Positions 1 through 8,495 are shown, numbered from the stretch's first letter. The stretch: DNA of 64,000 bases from Thalassotalea marina (GCF_014656435.1 NZ_BNCK01000005.1:342071-406070); one strand, 5' to 3'. Translations and numbers: made by a program. Notes: generated from the letters alone by a model not told the origin.

Positions 1-398
1 CGTTAACTAAGGTAACAACAGCTGAAGATGTCGCTATTTGGAGTGATATAGGTTCACGTGCATTTAATTATGAAATTGACGTTAACGTGATCAACCATAT
101 CGTTAATCAACATAACTGCCATTTATATCTGGCGTGGCAAGGCACAACAGTTGTCGCAGGCGGCATGTTATTTAAAACAGGCAAAGTTGTTGGTTTACAT
201 CAAATGAGTGTCGATCCAAATTTTCAGGGACAAGGCATCGCCAAAATGTTTATGTACAACTTATTAGATTGTGCTTTAGAGCTTGGTGCAACTACGGTGA
301 CCTTACAAGCGTCACCAGCGGGATACCCGCTGTATCAAAAACTGGGTTTTATCGACCTATTTGATATTGTCAGTTACAAGAAAATAGCCGACGTTTAG
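1..398 (+). CDS. GNAT-family N-acetyltransferase, 5' end missing
   Basis: The reading frame is open from base 3 to the stop at 396-398, so the gene begins left of the window; the GTG at 87 is only an internal valine. The visible 131 residues hold the C-terminal half of a GNAT fold: a beta strand with GGMLF, then LHQMSVDPNFQGQGIAKMF, the acetyl-CoA pyrophosphate-binding loop (Q/R-x-x-G-x-G/A pattern QGQGIA), and the closing motif YPLYQKLGF usual for this family. GNAT enzymes transfer acetyl groups from acetyl-CoA to amines; the substrate cannot be deduced. The next gene is 90 bases downstream on the same strand. Confidence 0.85.
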   Translation, partial: LTKVTTAEDVAIWSDIGSRAFNYEIDVNVINHIVNQHNCHLYLAWQGTTVVAGGMLFKTGKVVGLHQMSVDPNFQGQGIAKMFMYNLLDCALELGATTVTLQASPAGYPLYQKLGFIDLFDIVSYKKIADV

Positions 399-488
399 TT
401 GCATTTTTAACAAAATTACCGATTATTCAATTGGTATTATTTGTTAATGCAAAATACAATAGCGCCTTTTAGACAATAATATCTCTTT

Positions 489-953
489 ATGGCTCGAGTA
501 AAGCGCATAGAAAAAGACTTCGGCTTTTTTGGCATTGGTATATTAAACAACGTAAGTGAACACAATATTGGCACTTTGTGGCGCTCAGCCTATATTCTGG
601 GCGCTAGTTTTATTTTTACCATCGACAAAAAATACAAACCTTGTGGGGCCGACGTAGCCACAGCATGGACCAAGATCCCACTTTATCACTACAAAGACTT
701 TGAAGATTTTAAGGCAAACTTGCCCTATTCCACAAAAATTGTAGCTTTAGAAATGGGTGAACGTTCCGTGGAAATTGAACACTATCAACACCCAGACAGA
801 GCAGTATATTTATTGGGTAATGAACAATCAGGCTTACCTGCACATATAACTGAGCAATGCCATGATGTGGTAAAACTGCCAGGTGACTTTTCACTTAATG
901 TCTCTGTTGCTGGCAGTATCGTCATGTATGACCGCATTCAAAAGTCGAAGTAG
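489..953 (+). CDS. TrmH/SpoU-family RNA 2'-O-methyltransferase (SPOUT)
   Basis: This 154-residue protein is a minimal SPOUT methyltransferase without an RNA-binding extension. The three SpoU motifs are visible: motif 1 around residues 21-33 (NVSEHNIGTLWRSA, with conserved N and R), motif 2 near residue 112 (LLGNEQSGLP), and motif 3 near residue 136 (LNVSVAGSIVMYDR), which form the knotted S-adenosylmethionine site. Such enzymes methylate ribose 2'-OH of tRNA or rRNA; the target is not deducible. The gene ends in a hairpin shared with the convergent NYN gene. Confidence 0.88.
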   Translation: MARVKRIEKDFGFFGIGILNNVSEHNIGTLWRSAYILGASFIFTIDKKYKPCGADVATAWTKIPLYHYKDFEDFKANLPYSTKIVALEMGERSVEIEHYQHPDRAVYLLGNEQSGLPAHITEQCHDVVKLPGDFSLNVSVAGSIVMYDRIQKSK

Positions 954-992
954 CGCGCTTATCGAATAAACAAAGTGTTTTGAACTTGTCTT

Positions 993-1029
993 ATACCAAT
1001 TAGCTTAAATATTTATGCTAAATGGTATT
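993..1029. terminator. Hairpin between convergent genes, dispersed-repeat-like
   Basis: The arms ATACCAATTAGC (from 993) and GCTAAATGGTAT (ending about 1028) pair with one mismatch around an AT-rich 12-base loop. The right arm touches the stop of the minus-strand NYN gene. It could terminate transcription from either side. The sequence style resembles small dispersed repeats of Alteromonadales genomes, which is recollection only. Confidence 0.5.
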
Positions 1030-1504
1030 AATTAATCAACATATTTGAATGGATTGGTGTAAACACATCAACACAATTGATCAGGTTATTAGCCGTTAAA
1101 GCCTCTACACTAATAACCTGTGTCGTTATCGCATATTTTTGTTTAAGGTGTCGCATCAATAGCTCAAAATCACCGTCACCTGATAACAAAATGATGTGTT
1201 CTAGTTCAGCCGCAGCTTCCATCATATCTATAGTAATCCCAACGTCCCAATCACCTTTTGCACTACCGTCACTACGTTGGATAAACGGCTTGAGTTTTAC
1301 GTTAAAACCAATATGTTTAAGTGCTTTTTGAAACTTATGTTGTTGATCATCCTGTCGTGCAATAGCGTAGGCGTTAGCACACACAATATCGTGGTTATAA
1401 CTGAGATCTTTCCACAACTGGCGGTAATTAAATGGTTTAGCAAATTGCTCTTTAGTGGTGTAGTAGATATTTTGCACATCAACAAAAATCCCTGTTTTAA
1501 TCAT
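1028..1504 (-). CDS. NYN-domain (LabA/DUF88-like) protein, putative RNase
   Basis: The 158 residues form a single NYN domain of the PIN-like nuclease superfamily. Acidic residues expected at the metal site are visible: Asp9 in GIFVDVQNI, Asp residues in KGDWDVGITIDMM (about 84-94), and SGDGDFELL (about 108-116). This matches the LabA/DUF88 subgroup, generally regarded as metal-dependent RNases. No second domain is present. The gene is monocistronic between a convergent methyltransferase and a regulator on the same strand 78 bases upstream. Confidence 0.82.
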   Translation of the reverse strand: MIKTGIFVDVQNIYYTTKEQFAKPFNYRQLWKDLSYNHDIVCANAYAIARQDDQQHKFQKALKHIGFNVKLKPFIQRSDGSAKGDWDVGITIDMMEAAAELEHIILLSGDGDFELLMRHLKQKYAITTQVISVEALTANNLINCVDVFTPIHSNMLIN

Positions 1505-1582
1505 CTGTTATCCAGCAGTTATGGTTCACTCATGTTAATTATGGCAAACAGTCTACCTGAACAACTAACATCAACCTAAGTA

Positions 1583-2179
1583 TTAATGACTAAATTTTTT
1601 GGCGTAATCGGTATGAATAACTAGACCAGTTTCACTAACTTCAATTTTAATTTGATGAACTATAATCTCGCTATCGGGCAATTTGATAACAAACATGCTT
1701 TTGTCCGTCATCTCTACCTCTTCATACGAATCGATTTCGAATGTCACACCTCTACCAACCTCAATGGACACGTCGTTATAGAATTCAGCAACGTCTCCCT
1801 TTTTATGAATTTTCACTTCTTGAGCTTTAATTTTGATGTTAGACGCGTATGAATTTGGTGTCTTTAGTAAAATATAACAGGCCAAAACTAATAACATTGT
1901 GGTAAACGATAGCACCTGGATATTACCCTTGCGCACTATTGTGGTCTGCGTATTGGCTGATTTGTTCAATGTTGACGGCTGTTCTTGGTATAAGCTATCA
2001 ACTTTAATCTCAAAACAAGCAGCAAGGGACTTGATGGTTTCAAGTGAGCCCGTGCCATTATTTTCTACTCGTTGAATTGTTCGTAAACTTAAACCACTAA
2101 CATCGGCTAAATGTTGCTGACTCCATGCTTTACTTTGTCGTTCTTTGATAATTTTTTCTGCGTTTAATTTCATGTCCAT
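1583..2179 (-). CDS. Membrane-anchored XRE-family transcriptional regulator
   Basis: The N-terminal 65 residues are a Cro/C1-type helix-turn-helix (WSQQHLADVSGLSLRTIQRVEN). A basic linker leads to one hydrophobic segment near residues 90-107 (VLSFTTMLLVLACYILL), followed by about 90 residues with no recognised domain that would lie outside the cytoplasm. This gives the topology of a one-component membrane regulator that senses across the membrane. GAGAA lies seven bases upstream of the chosen ATG; a second ATG lies two codons in. It is divergent from the flavoprotein gene at 2467, a possible target. The signal is unknown. Confidence 0.75.
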   Translation of the reverse strand: MDMKLNAEKIIKERQSKAWSQQHLADVSGLSLRTIQRVENNGTGSLETIKSLAACFEIKVDSLYQEQPSTLNKSANTQTTIVRKGNIQVLSFTTMLLVLACYILLKTPNSYASNIKIKAQEVKIHKKGDVAEFYNDVSIEVGRGVTFEIDSYEEVEMTDKSMFVIKLPDSEIIVHQIKIEVSETGLVIHTDYAKKFSH

Positions 2180-2300
2180 TTTTTGTTCTCACATTGTCAC
2201 ATTCACCATTCACAATGCAAAAACTTCCTAGTTTTGTATACGTCAACCTAACGACACTTTTACGCCAAACCAATGAAAATAAAGGGTGACGTAACATAGT

Positions 2301-2345
2301 CTTGAATTCGTCCTAACATTCAAGTGTATTTAAGCTTAGCTAAGC
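2301..2345. promoter_or_regulatory. Palindromes in XRE/flavoprotein intergenic region
   Basis: Between the divergent regulator and flavoprotein genes lie an inverted repeat CTTGAAT (2301-2307)/ATTCAAG (2318-2324) and a perfect 12-base palindrome GCTTAGCTAAGC (2334-2345). Either could be the operator of the XRE protein. This is inference from position and symmetry only. Confidence 0.35.
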
Positions 2346-2466
2346 AAAAGCCTAAAATATCGTTATTCTGATAATTTGGCAATAAATGAACGCACAAAAT
2401 TATGTTGCACTTGCAATATAATACAGTTAATTCTATGCTGTGCTTTCAAGAGCAAAAAGGATAATT

Positions 2467-3141
2467 ATGAAAGCACACGATTCAACACCATTACAAGATT
2501 ATATAGAATATCCTGTTGATGAAATGCTGACCCGTTCAGAGCAATTTTATCAAGATATCAAACGTCGCCATACCATCAGAAGTTTCAGTGATCGCCCCGT
2601 CCCGAAAGAAATCATTGAAAACTGTATCAAAGCTGCGGGTACAGCACCAAGTGGCGCGAATCATCAACCATGGCATTTTGTTGCAATTAGCGATAGTGAA
2701 GTAAAAAAACAAATTCGCCAGCAAGCTGAAGAACATGAGCGAAGCTTTTATGCTGGTCGCGCAGGCGAAGAATGGTTAGATGCGTTAAAGCCATTAGGCA
2801 CAGACGATCAAAAACCTTACCTTGAACACGCGCCGTGGTTAATTGCTATTTTTAGTCAAAAGAAAGGTGGTATTCACGCTGAAGACAAAAATACCAATTA
2901 CTACGTTCATGAATCAGTTGGTATCGCCACAGGTTTTTTAATTAACGCATTGCACTCTAGCGGATTAGTCACCTTAACCCATACGCCTAAACCTATGTCG
3001 TTTTTAAGCAAAGTATGTAACCGACCAGACAACGATAGACCGTACATGTTATTAATTGCAGGATATCCTGCAGACGACGCTACAGTGCCTCATCATGCAT
3101 TAGTGAAAAAATCACTTGATGAGATTGCTACGTTTTTATAA
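2467..3141 (+). CDS. Nitroreductase-fold flavoprotein, iodotyrosine deiodinase-like
   Basis: This 224-residue FMN flavoprotein of the nitroreductase fold most resembles iodotyrosine deiodinase (IYD). The FMN-binding start [13 protein letters not shown] and [13 protein letters not shown] (about residues 34-71) are followed by an active-site lid. Glu91, Tyr95 and Lys116 have the spacing of human Glu157, Tyr161 and Lys182, which grip the zwitterion of halotyrosine; that alignment is from memory. Bacterial IYDs reductively dehalogenate iodo- or bromotyrosine. The ATG at 2467 is chosen because AAAGGA lies at 2455-2460; an in-frame ATG at 2440 lacks such a site. It is divergent from the XRE regulator. 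Confidence 0.8.
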   Translation: MKAHDSTPLQDYIEYPVDEMLTRSEQFYQDIKRRHTIRSFSDRPVPKEIIENCIKAAGTAPSGANHQPWHFVAISDSEVKKQIRQQAEEHERSFYAGRAGEEWLDALKPLGTDDQKPYLEHAPWLIAIFSQKKGGIHAEDKNTNYYVHESVGIATGFLINALHSSGLVTLTHTPKPMSFLSKVCNRPDNDRPYMLLIAGYPADDATVPHHALVKKSLDEIATFL

Positions 3142-3171
3142 TACGTTGGTAACTCTGTGTTAAAGGGCAAA

Positions 3172-3198
3172 TAAAAAGGAGGCATAGCCTCCTTTTTT
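3172..3198. terminator. Bidirectional rho-independent terminator
   Basis: AAAAAGGAGGC and GCCTCCTTTTTT form a strong stem with a two- to four-base loop and T-runs on both strands. It separates the flavoprotein gene from the convergent zinc-ribbon-like gene. Confidence 0.85.
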
Positions 3199-3403
3199 AA
3201 TGTTCGAATTGGATATCAGTGCATTTTTTTGCACAAATAATATGACCCAATTTATTTTTATCTGGCAGTTGAACTTGTAATTGCTGATAACATTGGGGAC
3301 ATTGAGTTACCTTGCCTATCAGTACCTTTTTTATAAAGTGTTTTTGTTGATGAAAACCATCAGCAGATTTTTTATTAAAGGCTTTTAATACGGATAAATC
3401 CAT
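3197..3403 (-). CDS. Small conserved-looking protein with zinc-ribbon-like cysteines
   Basis: I do not recognise this 68-residue protein. It has the pair CPQC near residues 35-38 and ICAKKC near residues 56-61, a spacing that could form a four-cysteine zinc site or half of one. The N-terminal half is basic. It starts five bases after the RraB-like gene stops, so the two are very probably co-translated, which is the main support for it being real. Confidence 0.6.
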   Translation of the reverse strand: MDLSVLKAFNKKSADGFHQQKHFIKKVLIGKVTQCPQCYQQLQVQLPDKNKLGHIICAKKCTDIQFEH

Positions 3404-3407
3404 AACA

Positions 3408-3755
3408 TTAGCTTTTCATCGAATGACAAAACCAGCCATCAAAGTGACCACCTAATGGCGCAGAGCTTTGCTCTAATAGTTGTTGATAGGCAGTAACGTT
3501 TTCGTAGGTAGCAGGCATTTCAGGATATGCGGTAATTTCCCACGGTAAATTTTCGTTGTCAGGATAAGGGCAAAATGACAGCTTTTGATTATTTTCCAAC
3601 AATAACTGGCCATATTTTAAAGCTTGCTCTTCGTTGGCAAAAATAATTGAAAATTGAAACTCTCTCGAAACAGACAAATCATCACCTTGTTGCAACATAC
3701 TCCACAAGGCATCTCCATGCTCATCTTCTGGAAACAAGTTTAAATCACGTTCCAT
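3408..3755 (-). CDS. Ribonuclease E inhibitor RraB-family protein
   Basis: The 115 residues match the RraB fold: an acidic beginning FPEDEHGDALW, a central FSIIFANEEQALKYGQLL, the strand PWEITAYPEMPATYENVTAY, and the ending GGHFDGWFCH typical of the family. E. coli RraB binds RNase E and alters its cleavage pattern; whether this shorter homologue does the same is inferred. It leads a two-gene minus-strand unit with the cysteine-rich small protein and diverges from the pseudouridine synthase. Confidence 0.75.
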   Translation of the reverse strand: MERDLNLFPEDEHGDALWSMLQQGDDLSVSREFQFSIIFANEEQALKYGQLLLENNQKLSFCPYPDNENLPWEITAYPEMPATYENVTAYQQLLEQSSAPLGGHFDGWFCHSMKS

Positions 3756-3857
3756 TTTTATTGCTCATTGCTTAAAATAGCGTTTAGTTTATCGGGTTTA
3801 GCAATATTATTCAGTTTTTATTTACAAAACCCTCAAAGAAGTTGCACTGAATTATTT

Positions 3858-4736
3858 ATGACAAAATTTGAACTTCACATTCCAATTACCACACAACAAC
3901 AGAGCCTAGTTGAAGTTTTGTTAGCGGCCAGCCAGCCGCATGCACAATTGTCTGTTGGGCAGATTAAATCGGCCATTAATAAAGGGGCACTTTGGCTAAG
4001 CCGAGGTAAATCAACTACAAGGCTGCGCAAAGTTAAAAAGCCACTTCAGCTTAACGATACCCTGCACTTTTACTTTGACCAAAAAGTGCTTGAACAACAA
4101 GTAGAGCCTGCAATTGTCATTGCTGATTACACTGAATATTCTGTGTTGTATAAACCTTTTGGCATGTTATCACAAGGTAGTAAATGGAGTGATCACTGCA
4201 CCATTACTCGCTGGGCGGAACAACATACAGTGCCACAACGCCCTGCCTTTTTGGTACATCGATTAGACAGAGCCGCATCGGGCCTTATCATGATTGCCCA
4301 TAGTAAAAAAGCCGCTAAAGCACTTAGTCAAATGTTTGAGCAACGCCAGCTTTCGAAAACTTATCACATTATTTGCCACGGCCATTACCAATTAAAAGGT
4401 CACACTGAAACCCAATACGTAGACCAAAAGCCAGCGCTGAGTCACTTTAGTGCCTTAGCTTATCATCAAGAGGCCAATCTGAGCTTGGTTGAAGTGAAAA
4501 TCGAAACAGGACGTAAACATCAAATTCGAATACATGCCGCGCACCAAGGATTCCCCGTGGTTGGCGATAGATTACATGGTAAAGGCGATTGCCAGAGTGA
4601 AGTAAATTTGCAGTTATGTGCGGTGAAACTCAGTTTTTCTTGTCCGATAACCACACAAGAAAAAGTGGTAGAGTTACCAACAGCGCTTAGACCAAATCTA
4701 GAGCAAATCGGTAACTCGATTACCTTAAATTGCTAA
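3858..4736 (+). CDS. RluA-family RNA pseudouridine synthase
   Basis: The 292 residues carry a degenerate S4-like N-terminal region (VGQIKSAINKGALWLSRGK) and the RluA catalytic domain, with the motif VHRLDRAASGLIMIAHS containing the nucleophilic aspartate. GRKHQIRIHAAHQGFPVVGD closes the active site. Such enzymes isomerise uridine to pseudouridine in 23S rRNA or tRNA; the target is unknown. The ATG at 3858 was chosen because the upstream ATG at 3768 would add a hydrophobic 30-residue leader foreign to this cytosolic family; neither start has a good ribosome binding site. The stop overlaps the convergent dapA stop by four bases. Confidence 0.83.
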   Translation: MTKFELHIPITTQQQSLVEVLLAASQPHAQLSVGQIKSAINKGALWLSRGKSTTRLRKVKKPLQLNDTLHFYFDQKVLEQQVEPAIVIADYTEYSVLYKPFGMLSQGSKWSDHCTITRWAEQHTVPQRPAFLVHRLDRAASGLIMIAHSKKAAKALSQMFEQRQLSKTYHIICHGHYQLKGHTETQYVDQKPALSHFSALAYHQEANLSLVEVKIETGRKHQIRIHAAHQGFPVVGDRLHGKGDCQSEVNLQLCAVKLSFSCPITTQEKVVELPTALRPNLEQIGNSITLNC

Positions 4737-5641
4737 GGTGTATAACTGATTGCACTGTCTTCTAAAATATGAAGTACATCGCCAACTAAATGCTCAACAC
4801 CCACTTTTTTCATAAGCGCTAAACCAATCTCGCGTTGCTCACGTGTTAATGCTTGGTACGGTAACCTAAAATTAGGCTCTACCGCCCCTGTCATCATTAA
4901 ACTAGTATTGATCGCAATTGGATTAGGCTCGCTGAATAACCAATGCATTAGCTCCTGTAGAGATTCATTTAACGTAGGATCTGAGTCATCCATCAATTTA
5001 CGCATTAAACCTGGTACTAAGTTAGAGGTAACAGAAATTACACCATGAGATCCAAATTGGTGTCTTCCCGCAAAACTTTCGTCGTCGTTTCCTGACCAAC
5101 AAGCAATGCCTTTTTGCTCGTAATAAGCGATACGTTCATTACCAGCACATTCTTTCACACCAATAAAATTAGGGTGGTCAGCTATTTGCTCAATAATATT
5201 AGGTGTTAAATCTTGACCTGTTCTACCAGGTACGTTGTAGATAAATGCCGGACCAATTTCTAATACTTTATTAAAATGGGCGACTACCCCCTGATCTGAG
5301 GTGCGGCCATAATAAGGGTTAATTTGCAAAGCAGCATCCATTCCCATGGCAAAGCCATTTTCAGTCGCTTTGATTGCTTCACGAGTATTGTTACTGCCAG
5401 TATTACCAACAATAATTAATTCTTTACCGTATTGATGAACACTGTGGGCGATAAGCATTAAATGTTCTTCCCAGCTCAACAAGTGCCCTTCACCTGTAGT
5501 ACCACCAACTATAATTCCGTCAACGCCCGCCTCTATTTGTTTAGCAACTAATTTATCGTATGTTGCTAAATCAATATCACCTTTATCATTGTATGGAGTT
5601 TTTATTGCCGTGATCAGGCTGGCGGATTGTATTTGTTTCAT
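4733..5641 (-). CDS. dapA: 4-hydroxy-tetrahydrodipicolinate synthase, plant-type DapA
   Basis: The enzyme condenses pyruvate with aspartate semialdehyde in the diaminopimelate/lysine pathway. Catalytic residues are visible: Lys163 in GVKECAGN (Schiff base), Tyr135 in YNVPGRTG, Tyr111 in NPYYGRTS, and Thr48/Thr49 in GGTTGEG. The sequence resembles plant DHDPS more than E. coli DapA: LSWEEH places Trp57 where plants have the tryptophan of the lysine site, and NTGSNNTREAI supplies the Asn84/Glu88 pair. WSGNDDE and GVISVTSNLVPGLMR are also plant-like. Strong lysine inhibition is therefore expected. At 302 residues it is full length. It sits alone, without other lysine genes. Confidence 0.88.
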   Translation of the reverse strand: MKQIQSASLITAIKTPYNDKGDIDLATYDKLVAKQIEAGVDGIIVGGTTGEGHLLSWEEHLMLIAHSVHQYGKELIIVGNTGSNNTREAIKATENGFAMGMDAALQINPYYGRTSDQGVVAHFNKVLEIGPAFIYNVPGRTGQDLTPNIIEQIADHPNFIGVKECAGNERIAYYEQKGIACWSGNDDESFAGRHQFGSHGVISVTSNLVPGLMRKLMDDSDPTLNESLQELMHWLFSEPNPIAINTSLMMTGAVEPNFRLPYQALTREQREIGLALMKKVGVEHLVGDVLHILEDSAISYTP

Positions 5642-5678
5642 GAGACTCTCAAAAATATATTTGAATTAAATTCTAGAA

Positions 5679-6056
5679 CTAACAGTGTGCGATATTATCA
5701 ACTACACGCTTAAGTATAAACACTTCTTTACTAACAATATGCTGATATTTAAACTCTCGCGCGTCGATTTTTAAAACTTGGTAAGCGTGGTAATTGTTTT
5801 CATCTGCCATATCCATCGGTAAGGTTTCATCATCAATAACTTCTGCTTTTGCAATAGTAAAATGAATGTCTCCCACTAATCCCCAATCACCTAACTCAAT
5901 GTTTTGCTGAATCAGATTGTTATCTTTGTCGTAAACAACAAAACTAAATTCGTATTCGCCATCAATCGACAACTGCGCCATTTCAGTGTGGATATCACCG
6001 TTAGGTTGAACATCGCTTCTAAACCAGTTACCAACTAACTGCTGACGATCAAACAT
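5679..6056 (-). CDS. Hypothetical 125-residue protein, beta-rich
   Basis: I do not recognise this protein. It lacks a signal peptide and membrane segment and has alternating hydrophobic strands (LVGNWFRSDVQPNG, YEFSFVVYDKDNNLIQQ, EFKYQHIV), suggesting a small beta-barrel or lipocalin-like fold; the opening LVGNW pattern is often seen in lipocalin-like domains. The ATG at 6056 is preferred over a TTG four codons earlier, though neither has a strong ribosome binding site. It lies 37 bases upstream of dapA on the same strand and may be co-transcribed. Confidence 0.6.
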   Translation of the reverse strand: MFDRQQLVGNWFRSDVQPNGDIHTEMAQLSIDGEYEFSFVVYDKDNNLIQQNIELGDWGLVGDIHFTIAKAEVIDDETLPMDMADENNYHAYQVLKIDAREFKYQHIVSKEVFILKRVVDNIAHC

Positions 6057-6109
6057 TTTAATTACCAAATAAAAAAAATAAGTGGGCTATTCTACTGTTA
6101 TTTAGATAG

Positions 6110-6135
6110 AAAAAAGCGGCTAGCGCCGCTTTTTT
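6110..6135 (-). terminator. Rho-independent terminator after the DUF4097-like gene
   Basis: AAAAAAGCGGC pairs with GCCGCTTTTTT around a four-base loop. On the minus strand it follows the exported repeat protein gene with a six-T tail. It is symmetrical enough to work on the plus strand too. Confidence 0.85.
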
Positions 6136-6153
6136 AGTTATATCATTTACGTG

Positions 6154-6897
6154 TTAGTTATCAATACTCACGCTACCATTAACTGTTTCAATGTTAATTC
6201 TTACACGACCATCACCAATAGTGCCTTCTAAACTGCGACCAATAAAGGCATTTTTCTTCGCTTCAAGACCAAAGTCATTGCGAATGCTACCATGCATGGT
6301 TTCCACCTCAATATCTGCACCAATTGCTTTAGGCAATACTAATTTCACGCGGCCGTTAACCGTTTCAACAGAGATATTTCGTAATGAGTCTGCAATACCC
6401 GCGTACTTAACTTCAATACCGCCATTAACCGATGTCACTTCACTGTCTTTGGTTAAACCACTAGCATCTATTGAACCATTAACTGTCGTCAACTTCATTT
6501 CACCTGACACATCTTCAATCACAATAGAACCATTGACTGACTCGACTTCAGACAACTTTGTGCCGTGCGGTAGTTTTACCTGATAGTTAACACTGCCTCC
6601 ACTATTATTGCCCCAACTCGACTTTTTATATTGTGTTTCTACACTAACACCACGACTATTTTCCTTCATATCCACTTCAATGCGGTCACGAGCTTCTTGG
6701 TCTTTTGCTTGAATAATAGCGACAACTTGGATCTCGTTTTTATCCCAGCCTTGAACGTCTACTTCACCATTAACATTACTCAGTCTAAACTCTGCGCCTT
6801 CAGAGACAACAAAACTCTTTTTTACTTCATCACGAACGTCAGCAAATACTTGAAGTGATGTCGTTAATACAATGCCCGCTAAAATAATGTTTTTCAT
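6154..6897 (-). CDS. Exported DUF4097-like beta-repeat protein
   Basis: A signal peptide (MKNIILAGIVLTTSLQVFA, cleavage after FADV expected) leads a 228-residue periplasmic domain. From about residue 36 it shows repeated short strands ending in the same turn: SNVNGEV, ESVNGSI, TTVNGSI, TSVNGGI, ETVNGRV, ETMHGSI, ETVNGSV. This periodic pattern is typical of DUF4097 'adhesin-like' beta-helix proteins, whose function is not settled. The ATG at 6897 is preceded by AAGGAA at good spacing; an in-frame ATG five codons upstream overlaps that site. It is divergent from cinA. Confidence 0.75.
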   Translation of the reverse strand: MKNIILAGIVLTTSLQVFADVRDEVKKSFVVSEGAEFRLSNVNGEVDVQGWDKNEIQVVAIIQAKDQEARDRIEVDMKENSRGVSVETQYKKSSWGNNSGGSVNYQVKLPHGTKLSEVESVNGSIVIEDVSGEMKLTTVNGSIDASGLTKDSEVTSVNGGIEVKYAGIADSLRNISVETVNGRVKLVLPKAIGADIEVETMHGSIRNDFGLEAKKNAFIGRSLEGTIGDGRVRINIETVNGSVSIDN

Positions 6898-7018
6898 TAT
6901 GATTTCCTTCAAATTCTCATTCTGTTTTTCTAGTTAGTTACCCTAGGTGATAAAAAGGTTTAAAAAAAACTTTTAACTCGTTACATTTAGCCTTCAAATT
7001 TCATCTAAGTTTAAGTTT

Positions 7019-8299
7019 ATGTCCCATACTAACCTGCAGCTCCTGTTAACAGGTAACGAACTGATGACAGGCGATATCGTCGATTCTAACTCTGCCCTTA
7101 TTGCAAAGTATTTAATGGATTTAGGCATTAAAGTAAACCGAAAAGTCACCATTGAAGATGATTTAGATTTGCTGGTCGCAGAAATTGTTCACATGAGTCA
7201 CACTGCAGATGTATTGATTATTAATGGCGGCCTAGGCCCAACAACTGATGATTTAACCGCAGAAGCGTTAGCATTAGCATGCCAGCAACCTTTAGTTGAA
7301 AATCCAACGGCAAAACAACATTTAGCGCAATGGTGCAAACAGCGGGGTGTAGCGCTAAGTGCAGCTAATTTAAAACAAGCCTTGTTACCAGAAAGCGCGC
7401 AAGTAGTACATAACCCCCTTGGTAGTGCCGTAGGCTTTAAAGTATCACTTAATCAATGCACTATTATTTGTACCCCTGGCGTGCCAAGTGAACTTGAAGC
7501 CATGTTGACTGATTCAATTTTAACCACAATTAGCCAGCAAATAGGTAAAACTCAGCAACATCAAGTTAAACGTCTGTTAACGTTTGGCTTGGGTGAAGCA
7601 AAACTTCAACAATTAATATCTGACCAGTTTGCTGATTGGCCAAGTGAAGTATCCTTGGGGTATCGTGCAGCATCGCCTATGCTCGAAGTTAAGCTGATCA
7701 TTAAAGATACCAGCCACCGTCCATTAATGAATGGTTGTTTCCAACAGTTAAAAACCTTGTTAGGCAATCACATTCTGACAGAAATCACACATCAGCCTCC
7801 AACAATGGCTGAATTAGTTTTAACGCTGTTAAAAGACAAAAACCAGACCATTACCACTGCTGAATCGTGCACAGGTGGGTTAATAGCAAGTTTAATTACG
7901 CGAATAGCAGGCTCATCTCAAGCTTTTGAAGCAGGATATGTCACCTATTCAAACGAAATTAAACATAAAGCGATTGGCGTAAAACAGCAAACCTTGGCAC
8001 AACATGGCGCAGTTAGTGAAGCGGTTGTTAGAGAAATGGCGCTAGGTGCAATTCAAGCATCGGGTGCCGATTATGCTATTGCTGTGTCTGGCGTTGCAGG
8101 CCCTTCAGGTGGCAGTGAAGAAAAACCAGTTGGTTCAGTTTGGATAGCATGGGGCACAAGCGAAAATCTTAAAAGCCGTTACTTTTTAATCCAAGGAAAT
8201 CGAGAATACTTTCAAAATATGGTAGCTAACAGAGCGTTAGATCTTATTCGCAGAGAATTATTAAGCTCGATAGAAACACCTTTTTACATGGAAAAGTAG
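7019..8299 (+). CDS. cinA: CinA: MoCF-like domain fused to NMN deamidase PncC domain
   Basis: The 426 residues have the standard two-domain CinA layout. Residues 1-170 are a MoaB/MogA-like domain (LLTGNELMTGDIVDSNS, NGGLGPTTDDLTAEALA). Residues from about 255 form the CinA C-terminal domain (TTAESCTGGLIASLI, VSGVAGPSGGSEEKPVGSVW), which deamidates nicotinamide mononucleotide in pyridine nucleotide recycling. The N-terminal domain of this family has been linked to ADP-ribose pyrophosphatase activity. In many bacteria cinA precedes recA; here recA is absent and a small unknown gene follows after 196 bases. Confidence 0.92.
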   Translation: MSHTNLQLLLTGNELMTGDIVDSNSALIAKYLMDLGIKVNRKVTIEDDLDLLVAEIVHMSHTADVLIINGGLGPTTDDLTAEALALACQQPLVENPTAKQHLAQWCKQRGVALSAANLKQALLPESAQVVHNPLGSAVGFKVSLNQCTIICTPGVPSELEAMLTDSILTTISQQIGKTQQHQVKRLLTFGLGEAKLQQLISDQFADWPSEVSLGYRAASPMLEVKLIIKDTSHRPLMNGCFQQLKTLLGNHILTEITHQPPTMAELVLTLLKDKNQTITTAESCTGGLIASLITRIAGSSQAFEAGYVTYSNEIKHKAIGVKQQTLAQHGAVSEAVVREMALGAIQASGADYAIAVSGVAGPSGGSEEKPVGSVWIAWGTSENLKSRYFLIQGNREYFQNMVANRALDLIRRELLSSIETPFYMEK

Positions 8300-8495
8300 C
8301 AATTAAAACCCAATAAGATAATCGTTTTGAATGTAGACACGACACATGTTATTTATTGCGTACTAAATCAAAACTTTATATATTTAAACTAAAGCACTAT
8401 ATTACCCTTTATCGTGCGCGAGATAAGCATTACAACAAATTAAATACAGATCTCGCCGATAATTAGCAAAGCTATATTTTAGCTGGGAGCTCATT

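Noticed and set aside
3768..3857. N-terminal extension of the RluA-type gene from an ATG at 3768
   Set aside because: It would add a hydrophobic leader to a cytosolic RNA enzyme and has no ribosome binding site.
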